Source: Atrina japonica
Lineage: Eukaryota > Mollusca > Bivalvia > Pterioida > Pinnidae
Reading direction: 5' to 3'
Assembly (NCBI GenBank): GCA_030159075.1
Contig: BROG01000512.1
Location: 124,001-188,000 of the forward strand
Length of the DNA: 64,000 bases
The notes under the pieces are model-generated. The model saw only the letters and a list, made by a program, of their open reading frames with translations. It was not told the DNA's origin and searched no databases. This document shows, piece after piece, positions 13,403 to 26,735 of the stretch; the first letter of the stretch is position 1, and every line of letters starts with the position of its first letter. A program made the translations under genes and the position numbers.

Positions 13403-13849
13403 AGTATGATAGTAGTGTGACAAAATGGGCATTCAAAATCATGTAAATATGATTATGCAAATAAATTAAGAACTTGTGTTCCAACATTAATTTCCAGATT
13501 TACATGTACAGTATTTTGATTTAAAGATAATCACACTTTTTACACAAATCACCCTCTATTTTACATGAATATAAATCCCTAAATCATGTTGAAACAAGTC
13601 TAAAATACTAACAGTGAAACAGGTTTTCCAATAGGGGCCTTCACAACATAAATGTAAATTTTTTTTTTTTTTTTTATCATGTGTTGTATTAAGCCAATTT
13701 ATGAACCACTTAATGTAATAATGAATCACCAGTAATAAAAAATTGTATTAACTGTAAGCTTATCAAGTCTGGTCAATGTGTTAAAAAAAGGTGTGAATCT
13801 TTGACTTTGTCTGTTGATATAGATGCTTCAGTCTAAAACTTGCTGTTTA

Positions 13850-14877
13850 GTATTATAATAATATAACTTCCTGTGTGAGAACACTGTTTAGTATTTGGAT
13901 AACTTCCTGAGCAGGAACACTTTAGTATTTGGTAACTTCCTGAGCAGGAACACTTTAGTATTTGGTAACTTCCTGTGTGAGAACACTGTTTAGTATTTGG
14001 TAACTTCTTGAGCAGGAACACTGTTTAGTATTTGGTTACTTCCTGAGTGGGAGCACTGCTTAGTTTTTGGTAACTTCCTGAATAAGATCACTTCTTACAT
14101 GTAGTATTAGGTAACTGCCTATGTGAGAACACTATTTAGTATTTGGTAACTTACTGAGCAGGAACATTGTTTAGTATTTGGTAACTTACTGAGCAGGAAC
14201 ACTGTTTAGTATTTGGTAACTTACTGAGCAGGAACACTGTATAGTATTTGGTAACTTACTGAGCAAGAACACTGTTTAGTATTTGGTAACTTCCTGAGAA
14301 GGAACACTGTTTAGTATTAAGTAACTTCCAGAGAAGGAACACTATTTAGTATCTGGTTACTTCCTGTGTGGGAACACTGTTAAGTATTTGGGTATTTCTT
14401 GTGCATGGACACTGTTTATTATTTGGTTAGGTCCTGTGTGGGATTACTATTTAGAATTTGGTAACTTCCTGTAGGGGAAGACTATTCAGTATTTGGTAAC
14501 TTCCTGGGAGGGAACACTGTTTAGTATTTAGCAACTTCCTGAGTGGGAGCACTACTTAGTATTAGGTAGCTTCCTATGTGAGAACACTGTATAGTATTTG
14601 GTAACTTACTGAGCAGGAACACTGTTTGGTATTTGGTAACTTCCGGAATAGGAACACTGTTTAGTATTTAGTTACTGTACTTCCATTGTGAGGACAATGT
14701 TTAATATTTGGTAACTTCCTGTTGGGAACAATATTTAGTATTTGGTTACTTCCTGTGCTGGATCACTATTTACTATTTTGTTACTTCCTGTTAGGGGATA
14801 CTGTTTAGTATTTGGTAACTTCCTGTGCTAAGACACTTTTAGGATTTGGTTACTTCCTGTGAGGGAACACAGTTTAG
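13850..14877. repeat. 35-bp minisatellite, left arm
   Basis: About 29 copies of a 35-bp unit combining TTCCTGAGCAGGAACACTGT and TTAGTATTTGGTAAC. The array stops abruptly at about 14878 and resumes at 16437 with the same unit, so it was split by the element between those points. Confidence 0.95.
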
Positions 14878-15352
14878 CAGGGCTTGACATTAACAGTTGG
14901 AACTGGGCAACAAGATTTCAGTAGTCTGTTGCCCAGCCAGGCAAGTAAAAATGACAGTAGAAGTACAACTATTCGTCATTTCAAAAAAAGCTTAAGTTTC
15001 GAAAGTGATCCATTTCCTTCTACTTGTACATGTACGGTAGTTAAATGCATTTCCAAAAACCAATTACAAACTAAAATAATTATTTCATTGCCAATTAAAC
15101 ACATTAGTCTTTACCTCATGGCCAAAAATGTCACAGAACACATCGTGTGTTGACTGTTGCTGCTTGCAGTTTATGGAGAAAATGGAAGTTGAGTGTAATA
15201 AAAGAACCAATACTGAACAGAACTGAATTTCAGGATGTGTTAAAATAATGATACATGTAACACTTTACATAATATAAAAGTTATAAAATCTTAATAAACT
15301 GTAAGTGAATGATAAAATTAAAAATAGTGTAAATAAAAGTTTTAGTGAAATA

Positions 15353-15510
15353 CAGTGAAACTTGTATATAAAGACCTCATTAGTGACATAACAAAACCAG
15401 TCTTTATAGGCAGGTGGTCTTTGTATAGAGATTGATTTGTACAAAAATGATACTATTGGGGACAGCAGGTGGTCTTTATACACAGGTGATCACTAAAGCA
15501 AGTTTTACTG
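15353..15510. mobile_element. MITE, CAGTGAAAC family (copy 2)
   Basis: Left end TA + CAGTGAAACTTG, right end CAAGTTTTACTG. These are 12-bp near-perfect inverted ends. The body has GGTGGTCTTTATACACAGGT as in copy 3. It is nested inside the hAT-like element. Confidence 0.7.
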
Positions 15511-15623
15511 TGCATAAAATGGATAGCTATTTTTTTCAAAAATGATCACTTACTTTTGTAATTTGCATTGATTTAAAAACATAGTAAACATTGTAAAATA
15601 GTAATAAATTAAATAATGATTGA

Positions 15624-16305
15624 TAATACTAATTATGATGCCTTTATAATTAATTTTATTGTAAATACATCATTGAGACCATATACAGTGTATACTAATA
15701 TGATGCCTTTATAATTAATTTTATTGTAAATACATCATTGAGAGACAATATACAGTGTATACTAATATGATGCCTTTATAATTAATTTTATTGTAAATAC
15801 ATCATTGAGAGACAATATACAGTGTATACTAATTATGATGCCTTTATAATTAATTTTATTGTAAATACACCATTGAGAGACAATATACAGTGTATACTAA
15901 TATGATGCCTTTATAATTAATTTTATTGTAAATACATCATTGAGAGACAATATACAGTGTATACTAATTATGATGCCTTTATAATTAATTTTATTGTAAA
16001 TACATCATTGAGACAATATACAGTGTATACTAATTATGATGCCTTTATAATTAATTTTATTGTAAATACATCATTGAGAGACAATATACAGTGTATACTA
16101 ATTATGATGCCTTTATAATTAATTTTATTGTAAATACATCATTGAGACAATATACAGTGTATACTAATTATGATGCCTTTATAATTAATTTTATTGTAAA
16201 TACATCATTGAGACAATATACAGTGTATACTAATTATGATGCCTTTATAATTAATTTTATTGTAAATACACCATTGAGAGACAATATACAGTGTATATAT
16301 CAATT
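15624..16305. repeat. About 64-bp minisatellite inside the hAT-like element
   Basis: Ten to eleven very uniform copies of a 62-68 bp unit containing ATGATGCCTTTATAATTAAT and ACATCATTGAGAGACAATAT. Copies differ mainly by AATTATG against AATATG and by GAGACA against GAGAGACA. The high identity suggests recent expansion or homogenisation. The ORF 16091-16312 is only repeat translation. Confidence 0.95.
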
Positions 16306-16436
16306 AAAATAACAATAAATTAATAAAACACAAAGTTGTTATTATCAAATATTTTTTTCCTTTTCGGGAACCAGATTTCAGTATACTTTGCACTTGTCTA
16401 GCTGGGCAACTTGTTAAAAATGTTAAGGTCGTGGCC

Positions 16437-16622
16437 TGTTTAAAGTATTTGGTTATTTCCTGTGTGGGATTACTGTTTAGTATTTGGTAAGTTCTTGTAG
16501 GCCAGCGGAACAGTATTTTGTTACTTCCTGTGTGGAAACACTGTTTAGTATTTGATTATTTCCTGTGCAAGCTAAGGGCACTGTTTAGTATTTGGTTACT
16601 TCCTGTATGGGAACATTTAAAC
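16437..16622. repeat. 35-bp minisatellite, right arm
   Basis: About five further copies of the unit found at 13850-14877 (TTAGTATTTGGTTACTTCCT). Together the two arms were once one array. Confidence 0.85.
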
Positions 16623-17519
16623 CTTTTATTTTAAGGTAATACTCATATTATCAGAAAGGATTGAAACACCTCACTTTGACCTACATGTACCATAAGAAGA
16701 ATGTGATTGTGTACAATGTATAATTCTACAGAAACAATAATTCAATAAGTGTTTTACCATAACCATGGTGATAGTGAGGGGTATTGATTTTAACATCATA
16801 TTTATATATTTGCTTATATCAAGAAACAGTATACTAATTACATATAATTAGTGACCACATACTTGGGTCAATAAATACATCTTTCATCCTTTTGTTCTAT
16901 ATGTTTCATAAAAATTCCATTTTGCATTTCACACCAGAGGTCAATTTCTACACGTTTCCAAAAATGTTAATCTTGAGCATTTATATTTGGCCCTTTTTCA
17001 AATCTGTAAGTTTGTAATTATGTTTATAACTGCTGTAATATAGAATATTGAATATCAAAGCAAAGAATATAAAACTACACCACACTCTCACTTCAAGTGT
17101 TTGCTTCGATGTTAATTTGTTTAATTACTATGAACAATAATTTGGTATTAAAAAGGATGACTGATCAATATTCAAATATAATCAATTAATGGACCATTAC
17201 TATAAATGTACATACAAATGGACATGTATTTGCCATCTGAATATGATACAAATCTTCAAATTTTGTAAGAAATGTTATTACAGTGACAAATATACAGCGA
17301 GAAATGTACAAATCTCAATGTGACAGTAATGCATGAAATCCATGCATGGCAATATGTTTGATTGGTACCACCAATTTTTTTTTTAAATAGACCGTGTTGG
17401 TTTATATATAATATAATAGTAAACAGAAGGCCTACCCAGTGATGCTTAGTTGCATTATTAAGAAAGCATGCTCTAAATAGATGCTATTCAAATCAGTATT
17501 GTTTATGAATAAATTTGCT
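16623..17519. other. Non-coding stretch
   Basis: AT-rich sequence with no recognisable exon, element or repeat. Confidence 0.5.
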
Positions 17520-17692
17520 TGAGTGTGTGTGTGTGTGTAGGTGTGTGTGTGTGTGTAGGTGTATGTGTAGGTGTGTGTGTAGGTGTGTGTGTGTGTGTAG
17601 GTGTCTGTGTGTAGGTGTCTGTGTAGGTGTGTGTGTAGGTGTGTGTGTGTGGTGTGTGTGTATAAGTGTGTGTGTATATGTGTGCACACTTG
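17520..17692. repeat. GT-rich microsatellite (GTGTAG variants)
   Basis: A TG/GT dinucleotide tract punctuated by TAGG or TCTG every 6-20 bases, giving a GTGTGTGTAG pseudo-unit. All four to five overlapping ORFs here are translations of this tract. Confidence 0.95.
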
Positions 17693-17825
17693 CATGCATC
17701 CATGTGTATGGTGTCTTTAGCTGTTCAGTGTTGACCGAGTGCTATGCAATTCTTATTGTCTGTAAAATCGGCATGTGCCAAACAATGAGACAAGTTTACT
17801 GTTTGAGTCATGTTCACGTTTTTTA

Positions 17826-18530
<705 letters not shown>

Positions 18531-19975
18531 TGTTCACAAAATCTGATATTGTATAATTAGATTTTAACAAAGACGTGTGACCATAAAAGTCTTAGTATTA
18601 AAATCGTACTCACTACTGCTTGTATCGTAAATCAAGAATATAAGGGCACATATCATTTAATAAAGAACACAAGCATGCGTCTGGTTGTTTCAATAAAACG
18701 AAAATCAAACACGATAGTAACTGACAAGTTAAAATCTCTTTTTTATTAAATAATTTTTATCGGAATATATACATGTATTATTTTTTTTCTTTACCAGTTT
18801 TTAGAGCATTCATTTGAAAACATTGTTCCTTTTGAAAATTGAGGTAAAAAATTTGGCTATTCTGCCATTATAGAACTATTGAATCATAGGAAAAAACCAA
18901 AGTCTGAGCAGGTGCTGGTCTGTCCACAAAGGACATGTTACCATTGATGTGAACAGATCGGTAATCGTTTGTTTGTCCCTGTTAATGGTAGAGACCCTGG
19001 GAGCCAATAATATTCCAAGAAGTACAAAGTACAAATATGCAATAGTGAACTCGAAAATATGTAATCAGAAATATTTCTAAGACCTGTAAACAATATTTTT
19101 CATATTTGTTACAAGTGTGGTTAAAAAAAATAAATACAAGGAGCCATGACCTGAAATGTTATAGCATAAAGACTACACACCTTCATAAGTATTTTGTAAT
19201 GCTTATTTATAATCATATAAGAATTTTATATCTGTAATCTGAATACTTATAGGTTAGCAATTTGTATGCATTAACTCGCCAATCAGCTTATTTCCAATAA
19301 TTCCTTCATATTGATTATAATCTTTTGAAAGTGTATGAATAAGACCATAAAATGCTGTCCCTATGAGAAACTAAAAAAGAAGTTTGTGTGGATACAGAAA
19401 AGTCAATATAAATACCTTTGTTAAGACCTATATATGCTGTAAACTTTCTACCTTTAGACTTCCAACCTTGTACACGTTAACAATGAAAGAAATCATTAAA
19501 ACAAGCATAAATAGAATTATTACTGATCGATATACATGTAAATAAATGAGAAAAGACATGACCAATTTATCACGTTGGCAATAAACACACATTTTGCCAT
19601 AATACAAAATCATTTAAAAATCTTATATCTACAAATTCAAGAATGGAGCCATCGATCTATTAAATATATTTCTTTTCAAATATTGTTTTCTAAGGACAGG
19701 CTGACATTACATTAAATCTGTCAGATATCATGTCTAACTCTTCTTGACAATAACTGTAGTACTGCATTCTGGGATTGAATACAAAAGCAGCCATATTAAA
19801 TAGGAAAACATGACGGGATCCTCCAAATTTATTTAACCCTTTCATCCCTGTGTATCTGAATGGTATGCTCTTCCTATTGTTCATGACCAGTTCATTGTGG
19901 CCTGTAGGGTTGAAAGGGTAAACACTTAATGTTAACTTTTATTTTACTACAGTGTACATGTATTTTGACTCTACA
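18531..19975. other. Non-coding stretch
   Basis: No exon, element or tandem repeat recognised. Two short minus-strand ORFs (19428-19613 and 19690-19884) lack splice or family support. Confidence 0.45.
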
Positions 19976-20342
19976 GGGCCTGACATCTCCAAAATTTACT
20001 CAAAACTCAAAGCTCAACTTTTATTTCATTATTCTGACTACATTGTGTATATAATCATTTGCAAAAATTTTGAATCTGACTGAATAGGAAACACATTTTT
20101 ATTCTTCATCATTCACATAAAATTTTTGTCACCACACTTTTGATTTTCTGTAAAAATTAATATAGTATGTTGGGGTACTCAAAATATGAGTATGTACTCA
20201 AACAATTTCTTAATATTTCTGAAGTTTTCTTCAAATGAGCAATACATTTCATCATTATGTACAAACATATCCAGTTACAGAATATATTTTACATGTTTTT
20301 ACCATAAAAACATAAAAAGTTATAGTTGAGCTTCACCTTGAC
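19976..20342. repeat. Dispersed repeat, 5' portion (family also at 53640-54025)
   Basis: Shares an ordered series of words with 53640-54025: ACTCAACTTTTATTTNATTATT, a block around AAGTTTTNACAAATGA, and AGTTGAGCTT followed by ATTGAGTAAAT. A third relative seems to lie at 21100-21345. The class is unknown. The 27-bp minisatellite has expanded inside this copy. Confidence 0.5.
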
Positions 20343-21047
20343 TATTGAGTAAATTTGGTGACTTTGGGCCCAGGAGTAAATATGGTGACTTCGGGCCCAG
20401 GAGTAAATATGGTGACTTTGGGCCCAGGAGTAAATATGGTGACTTTGGGTCCAGGAGTAAATATGGTGACTTCGGGCCCAGGAGTAAATATGGTGACTTT
20501 GGGTCCAGGAGTAAATTTGGTGACTTTGGGCCCAGGAGTAAATATGGTGACTTCGGGCCCAGGAGTAAATATGGTGACTTTGGGTCCAGGAGTAAATTTG
20601 GTAACTTTGGGTCCAGGAGTAAATTTGGTGACTTTGGGCCCAGGAGTAAATATGGTGACTTCGGGCCCAGGAGTAAATATGGTGACTTTGGGTCCAGGAG
20701 TAAATTTGGTGACTTTGGGTCCAGGAGTAAATTTGGTGACTTTGGGTCCAGGAGTAAATATGGTGACTTTGGGTCCAGGAGTAAATATGGTGACTTCGGG
20801 CCCAGGAGTAAATATGGTGACTTTGGGTCCAGGAGTAAATTTGGTGACTTTGGGTCCAGGAGTAAATATGGTGACTTTGGGTCCAGGAGTAAATTTGGTG
20901 ACTTTGGGTCCAGGAGTAAATTTGGTGACTTCGGGCCCAGGAGTAAATTTGGTGACTTTGGGTCCAGGAGTAAATATGGTGACTTCGGGCCCAGGAGTAA
21001 ATTTGGTGACTTCGGGCCCAGGAGTAAATTTGGTGATTTCAGGCCCT
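20343..21047. repeat. 27-bp minisatellite, open in two frames
   Basis: About 26 head-to-tail units of 27 bp (GGTGACTTTGGGCCCAGGAG + TAAATAT). The array is almost indel-free. Variation is nearly confined to two positions: AAATATGG or AAATTTGG, and TTTGGGTCC, TTCGGGCCC or TTTGGGCCC. Since 27 is divisible by 3, two forward frames are open for over 230 codons (KYGDFGPRS and NMVTLGPGV repeats). There is no promoter, splice context or domain, so I treat it as non-coding. Confidence 0.95.
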
Positions 21048-23279
21048 GATTTACATTTAAGTCAGACTTCTGGATGTGATTGATTAGGCGAAAAAAAATT
21101 TCATTTCAAAACATTCAGTCAAAATTATGATTTTTCTTTAAATATTGAAAAATATTTTCAGCGTGATGCTCAAAATTTGAATATTTACTGAAACTATATT
21201 TTATATTTCTTAAACTGTCTTCAAATGAGCTATGTTTTTCATCATTATTTATTCATGCCAAAAATATACAAAAATGTTCAGTTGCAGCATAAACTCTGTG
21301 CATTTTTATCGTAAAATCTAGAAAAGTTAATCAAGTAAGTTTTGATGACTTACGACCCTCATGTAGTCACATGCCTGATCCAGATGAGAGCCCAGTAAGT
21401 GTTGACAAAACATGCATAAAACCTTAATTTTTCTACTTAAAGGAGGAATAATAATATCAAACTACCAAATCTTTTGCTCCTCACTCGGTCCCACAAAGAT
21501 ATTCTAGGCTTTCCAACTCTATTCTTTTTGAAAAGCAATTATACCCACTTAGCATTTTCTCCCAAACTTGCCCATGAAAAACAACGATTATCCTTAAAAA
21601 GATAATGCTGTCTTTCAGCTCACACTCACTACATGTGTGACATCACAGGATAATTTGTGACGTAAAGTTTCCGTGACTTCTAGAATATAGTGCATAGTTA
21701 TGTCAGACTTAATTTGCGTAGATCTACATAAACACATATAAAAAGAAAACATGGGAGAAATAAATCAAAGATGGGTGTGCTGGGTAGAAACGAAAATCTC
21801 CACCCTCATGGTAAGAATTTGCAAGTCCAATCCTCAGGAGACCCTCGGATCATACAAACAGATTCTAACCACTCGGGTGGATATTTCCTTATCCATTTAA
21901 CACACCCAAGTAAAATTATATTGACCATTTTGGTCCTTTGCAATATCTATTTTTATCTGATTTACATCAGACAAATCCTTTTTAAAGAAAACCTTTCATA
22001 TAAATCAACCAACACACTTTCAAAAGTGCTAATAACAAAGTACACAAAACAAGTATTTGTTGCTACTTAAAGACACATCTCTAATGGCTAAACTTCTATA
22101 CCCTCATCATAATAACAATTAAAAAAGTTCTCACTTGAGGTACAATGTATCTGAATTCTATTTACTATCAATTTAAAGAAAACAACTTTGAGAGATAATC
22201 ATTTAAGATTCATTTCTTAATTTTAAAAGTCAAAAGGGCTGATGTTCATATGGTACACATGTATGTCTTTACCCACTCTAACTTCATGTCCATACAAGCA
22301 AACTTAAATGTCCAAACTGATTCCTTTAAAGCACTTGTTTATATCACTGTCACAGTACAAACAATGTTTCTAACACGTCCTTATAAATTCTTTTAACAAG
22401 ATCTTAATTTACTATGAGCTCAAACATATGTAAAAGAGTACAAACATTTTTCCTCTTATATTTCAGATCAGCTGTTTATACCACTACTAATGACCCAAAG
22501 AGTACAATCTTTATCATTACAGACTGGACTTATTGTTACCGGCATAATACACTGATATAATACATACATTGTAACGAGACATTACACATGTATTTCATTA
22601 CAATTATTTTCTCTTTCTTTCTTTTATTTTTCTTTAATTTTTGTGACCATTATCATTTTAAACCCTTATTAAACATGTATTTCAAGCTCATAAAGGATTG
22701 TGACATTTAAAAATGTATAATACACATGTATTTGTAACAAAAATGTCCAAAGGATGGCAACGGAACAGTCACTATTTGTGATAAAATTGTCCAAAAGATG
22801 ACAATGGGGCATATCATATAACAGGTATTTTCTGCGGCTAACAATTTTCATGATTTAGTCTATAAAAGGTTTCAAATTTTATTCTGCGTTTCCAATTCTG
22901 CAGTTGCATTATACCACAAAAAGTTAAATTCAGTACATGTATACACCAATAAGAATTTTCCTGTATACATATATTTATTGACCGGTTTGATTAACTGATC
23001 CCAATATCTAAACATCTTTTTTATTTCAGTATAGTGAAGCCTTTGTCTGTCAATTTTAGGAAAATGCCATTGGGAATTTTAATATAAATTTGTGTCAAAT
23101 TGGGAAAAAATGTTTGCACGCATGGAAATCTAAATGCAATAGAATCTCTCTTTGAAATGCAATTCCTCTTACATTAATTTGTTTTTCATTCTGGTCGTGG
23201 CCTCATCACCAAATTGGGAAAATCACTTGTATTTTGTATTGGGAATGGGGCCAAATTTCAGTCCTGCGGAAACATTGAA
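21048..23279. other. Non-coding stretch
   Basis: Begins with a diverged copy of the dispersed repeat at 19976 (to about 21345). The rest is AT-rich with no supported exon. The ORF at 21771-22070 has no recognisable product. Confidence 0.45.
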
Positions 23280-24085
23280 AAAGGCCTGACTGTGCTTCTT
23301 TATCTTGATACACCTATACAATGAACCTTGCCAGATTTATGTGCCACCTTATCTTGATACACCTATACAATGAACCTTGCCAGATTTATATGCCACCTTA
23401 TCTTGATACACCTATACACTGAACCTTGACAGATTTATGTGCCACCTTATCTTGATACACCTATACATTGAACCTTGCAAGATTTATGTGCCACCTTATC
23501 TTGATACACCTATACGTTGAACCTTGCACGATTTATGTGCCACCTTATCTTGATACACCTATACATTGAACCTTGACAGATTTATGTGCCACCTTATCTT
23601 GATACACCTATACATTGAACCTTGACAGATTTATGTGCCACCTTATCTTGATACACCTATACGTTGAACCCTGACACGATTTATGTGCCACCTTATCTTG
23701 ATACACCTATACACTGAACCTTGCCAGATTTATATGCCACCTTATCTTGATACACCTATACATTGAACCTTGCCAGATTTATATGCCACCTTATCTTGAT
23801 ACACCTATACACTGAACCTTGCCAGATTTATGTGCCACCTTATCTTGATACACCTATACACTGAACCTTGCCAGATTTATGTGCCATTTTATCTAGATCT
23901 TGATACAGCTATATACTCAATCTTGTCAGATTTATGTGCCACCTTATCTTGATACACCTATACACTGAACCTTGACAGATTTATGTGCCACCTTATCTTG
24001 ATACACCTATACACTGAACCATGCTAGATTCATGTGTCACCTTATCTTGATACACCTATACATTGAACCTTGCAAGATTTATTAC
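23280..24085. repeat. 49-bp minisatellite
   Basis: About 16 copies of a 49-bp unit containing TTATCTTGATACACCTATAC and GAACCTTGCCAGATTTATGT. Units are mostly over 90% alike by eye. One unit near 23890 has a 5-bp insertion (TAGATC). Confidence 0.95.
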
Positions 24086-24127
24086 ATGTAGTTGCTCAGC
24101 ACCACAGCATTTGATTTGAATGCAATA

Positions 24128-24268
24128 TATAGAGATTATTATAACGGTAACTTGATCCTGGGAGCCGGATCACATCGAGTTGACAGGGGCAGAGTTTGAT
24201 CTGATGATCAGCCCCTGTAAACAAGACATGATCCGGCTCTTAGGATCAAGTTACTGTTATAATGATAA
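24128..24268. mobile_element. Long imperfect palindrome (snapback element)
   Basis: The left arm TAACTTGATCCTGGGAGCCG + GATCA is mirrored by a right arm whose reverse complement reads TAACTTGATCCTAAGAGCCG + GATCA. Pairing extends outward to ATTATAAC and inward to CAGGGGC. The whole region folds into one hairpin of about 55 bp with a loop around GATCTGATGATC. It has the structure of a foldback MITE; no ORF. Confidence 0.65.
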
Positions 24269-24861
24269 ATTCATTATATACCCATCCATAATAAACTACA
24301 TGTAATTAATTAGATACGATGTTTCACATGGTAAAATATGGATTTGTTGACACTGAGCTTTGTAACTTCCGACACTCTTGCTATAGGGGAAGTAGGTCAC
24401 GCAAGAAAATATCAACTGTACAAATAAGGAGTTTGTTCATTGATCATGGTAACTTTCGGTGTTGTTGCCATGGTAAAAATAGTCCTGCTTTGTTTACTAC
24501 ATCATCAGTTTTAGAGAGGGGTGATATGGATTCAGTAAACTACAGTGTGATGATCCGGTAAGTCAGATCACACTATGAAATCAACAGTATCAAACTCGGA
24601 ATATTGATAGGTGTATAATAAACATTTGTATAGGTTCATATCCTGGTATAGGTTAATATCTATGTCATGCAAAATGTACCTTGTTAAAGGTCCCCTTCCA
24701 ATGAATTTCAAAACAACAAATTTTAATGAATATTTTGACAAATTTTGTCTTTTATATTTTCTGTTATGAACTGTTTCAACAGAATATTAATCTTTGTTAT
24801 TCATTTTTCAACTGTTGCACTGTTTACATCTGTACTTAAAGACATGCATGAATTTTAGTTA

Positions 24862-24981
24862 CAGTGAAACTTGTATATAAAGATCCCCTTCGGGACACAA
24901 CAAAACCAGTCTTTATCGGGAGGTTGTCTTTGTTACCAGGTGGTCTTTATACACAGGTGGTCACTAAAGCTGGTTTTACTG
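24862..24981. mobile_element. MITE, CAGTGAAAC family (copy 3)
   Basis: Flanked by TA on both sides, with ends CAGTGAAACTTG and GCTGGTTTTACTG (inverted). At 120 bp it is shorter than copies 1 and 2 through an internal deletion. TA duplication and CAGTRAAAC ends are typical of pogo/Tigger-type Tc1-mariner elements. Confidence 0.75.
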
Positions 24982-24985
24982 TATT

Positions 24986-26735
24986 TGTAGTACATGTTGT
25001 TTTAAATGGATCAGGATGTAATTACATGTATGTTCATCTAAACAAGTAATACCCAAAAACATAGGATTAAGAGAAAATAAAAAACCTTGATCCAACACAA
25101 GTGCAAGTGTACATGTACCGTTAAGCAGTTCACGACAGCAGCTTCATTAATTGGCGAGTGCTTTTACAGGTGCTTGAGCTCATGAGCTCACTGAGATTTT
25201 CCACTCTTTTGCGAATGGGGCCTGGGGAATATGAATTTGGAATTTTAGCAACATTTGATTAAAATGGGAAAATTAAAAATACACAAGACTCTCATTGAAA
25301 AATTAATTGTCATTTGACTTCAGTTGGGAAACTGACTGCAAATCTGGAAAAATTGAATTATTTTTTACAATTAGGAACGGACCTTATTTCTGTCCCCCTA
25401 CAATTGGGTGGAAAATCCCTGGTTGTATTTAGTCCAGTGAGTGTCACATTAATACTGATAGTAAACATATGTATTATGAGTAAATACAACATACACATGT
25501 ATGGCATATCAGAACACATATAGTACAAATAAATGTTAAATACTAAAAATATGAATTAGAAAATATATATCTATGCTGGAGAAAGAGGTGCTATTAGGGG
25601 CCAAAGACAGGTACTTATCCTCAAACACTTGTGTGTGCTTCCTACATTAGATTTTTTTTTTTTTCGAAGTGTTCAAGCTAGAAATTTGGAAATGCAGGTT
25701 TTCACAAAAAGGGACTTTTTTGGCATGCAACATCTTAACAAATCTTTTTCCACTAAATTTTCATGAACATATCCTATAGTCATATCTTTAGCACCAATAT
25801 AAGATAATGATAAAAATGGGCAATAACTAACAAGTCCATGAATGCTAATGTATGAAGTTTTTGCTGGGTGTATAATAAGGGATAGGGCAGATACAATGAT
25901 GCTCTTCTAAAACCCTATAAGTGGAACACTGTTATACCATAATACACGAGACATAAAGGTATGGATCTCTACTAAAACTTGGTAAAACGGAATCACACAA
26001 GATTTACATTTTTAGTATGTGAAAACTATACAATTTCCCGTAAAAGTCAAAATAAATATATATATATATATGTATCAATTTACCATTGTCATACATGGTA
26101 ATTTCAACATAAAATTTATCATTGTCATACATGGTAATTTCAACAAAAACTTTAAGTATCCTTTCTTTTTCATGAATATAGATATCATAGAAGGTGAAAG
26201 TATTTGAATAATTACAGTGATTTTGGGTAAATTAGCTTGACCCTGTATTTGTGTTGTCAGCTAAACCTTCCAGATGAAGTTACTTTAAAAAATTCATCCT
26301 TTTTCTTTGTTCAATATGATTAAATTGACTATCAAATGCTTTTAAAAATAGTTATTGAATAGAAACAAAAGTAAAACAGTAATAATAGCATACAAATGGA
26401 TAATGAAAATACGAAACTAACAATACAGAATGGCTTGTGAAGCAAGCTTAAGTGAAAAAGAAAGTATCCGAAGTAAATACTAATGTTTCTGCCAAAAAAT
26501 GGACCTTATAATTTAGTGAGGATTTTTATGAAGACTGTAAAGTAATGTTGTGCGAATGAATTGCTGACTCTGTTGGAGTAATTTATCAGTTTGATTAAAG
26601 AATTCTTGTTTATCATTGAATGTTTTTGCTGTCCCTGATGTTTTTTAATGATTTCTTACTTCAACAGTACATAATGCCCACAAATCACAGAAAAAAACAG
26701 AACTGACTTTATGCAAAACAAAATTCAGTCTTCCC
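24986..26735. other. Non-coding stretch
   Basis: No supported exon. Contains isolated, diverged single copies of the 71-bp unit near 25890-25975, a short duplicated ATTGTCATACATGGTAATTT near 26085-26140, and small A/T runs. Confidence 0.45.

Larger units (their letters stand above)
10413..13840. other. Non-coding stretch with AT microsatellites
   Basis: Holds a possible small exon (11802-11903), two AT dinucleotide runs (12222-12268 and 12466-12546) and a foldback element near 13310-13402. A plus-strand ORF at 11124-11357 is open for 77 codons but has no recognisable domain. Confidence 0.4.
14878..16436. mobile_element. hAT-like DNA element with imperfect terminal inverted repeats
   Basis: The left end reads CAGGGCTTGACATTAAC. 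The right end, reverse-complemented, reads CAGGCCACGACCTTAAC. Both are followed inward by TTGCCCAGC and a CAAGT word. CAGGG-type ends fit the hAT superfamily, but no 8-bp target duplication is clear and there is no transposase, so the class is tentative. It interrupts the 35-bp minisatellite and itself contains a MITE (15353-15510) and a tandem array (15624-16305). Confidence 0.55.

Noticed and set aside
20345..21083. Two long ORFs (234 and 242 codons) as a repetitive structural protein
   Set aside because: A 27-bp indel-free repeat keeps any stop-free frame open. There is no start context, splice sites or flanking coding sequence. Kept as a finding only.
24319..24561. 80-codon plus-strand ORF next to the palindrome
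   Set aside because: No family resemblance. It is AT-rich with inverted words (CATGGTAAC/GTTGCCATGG), so more likely part of a foldback repeat.
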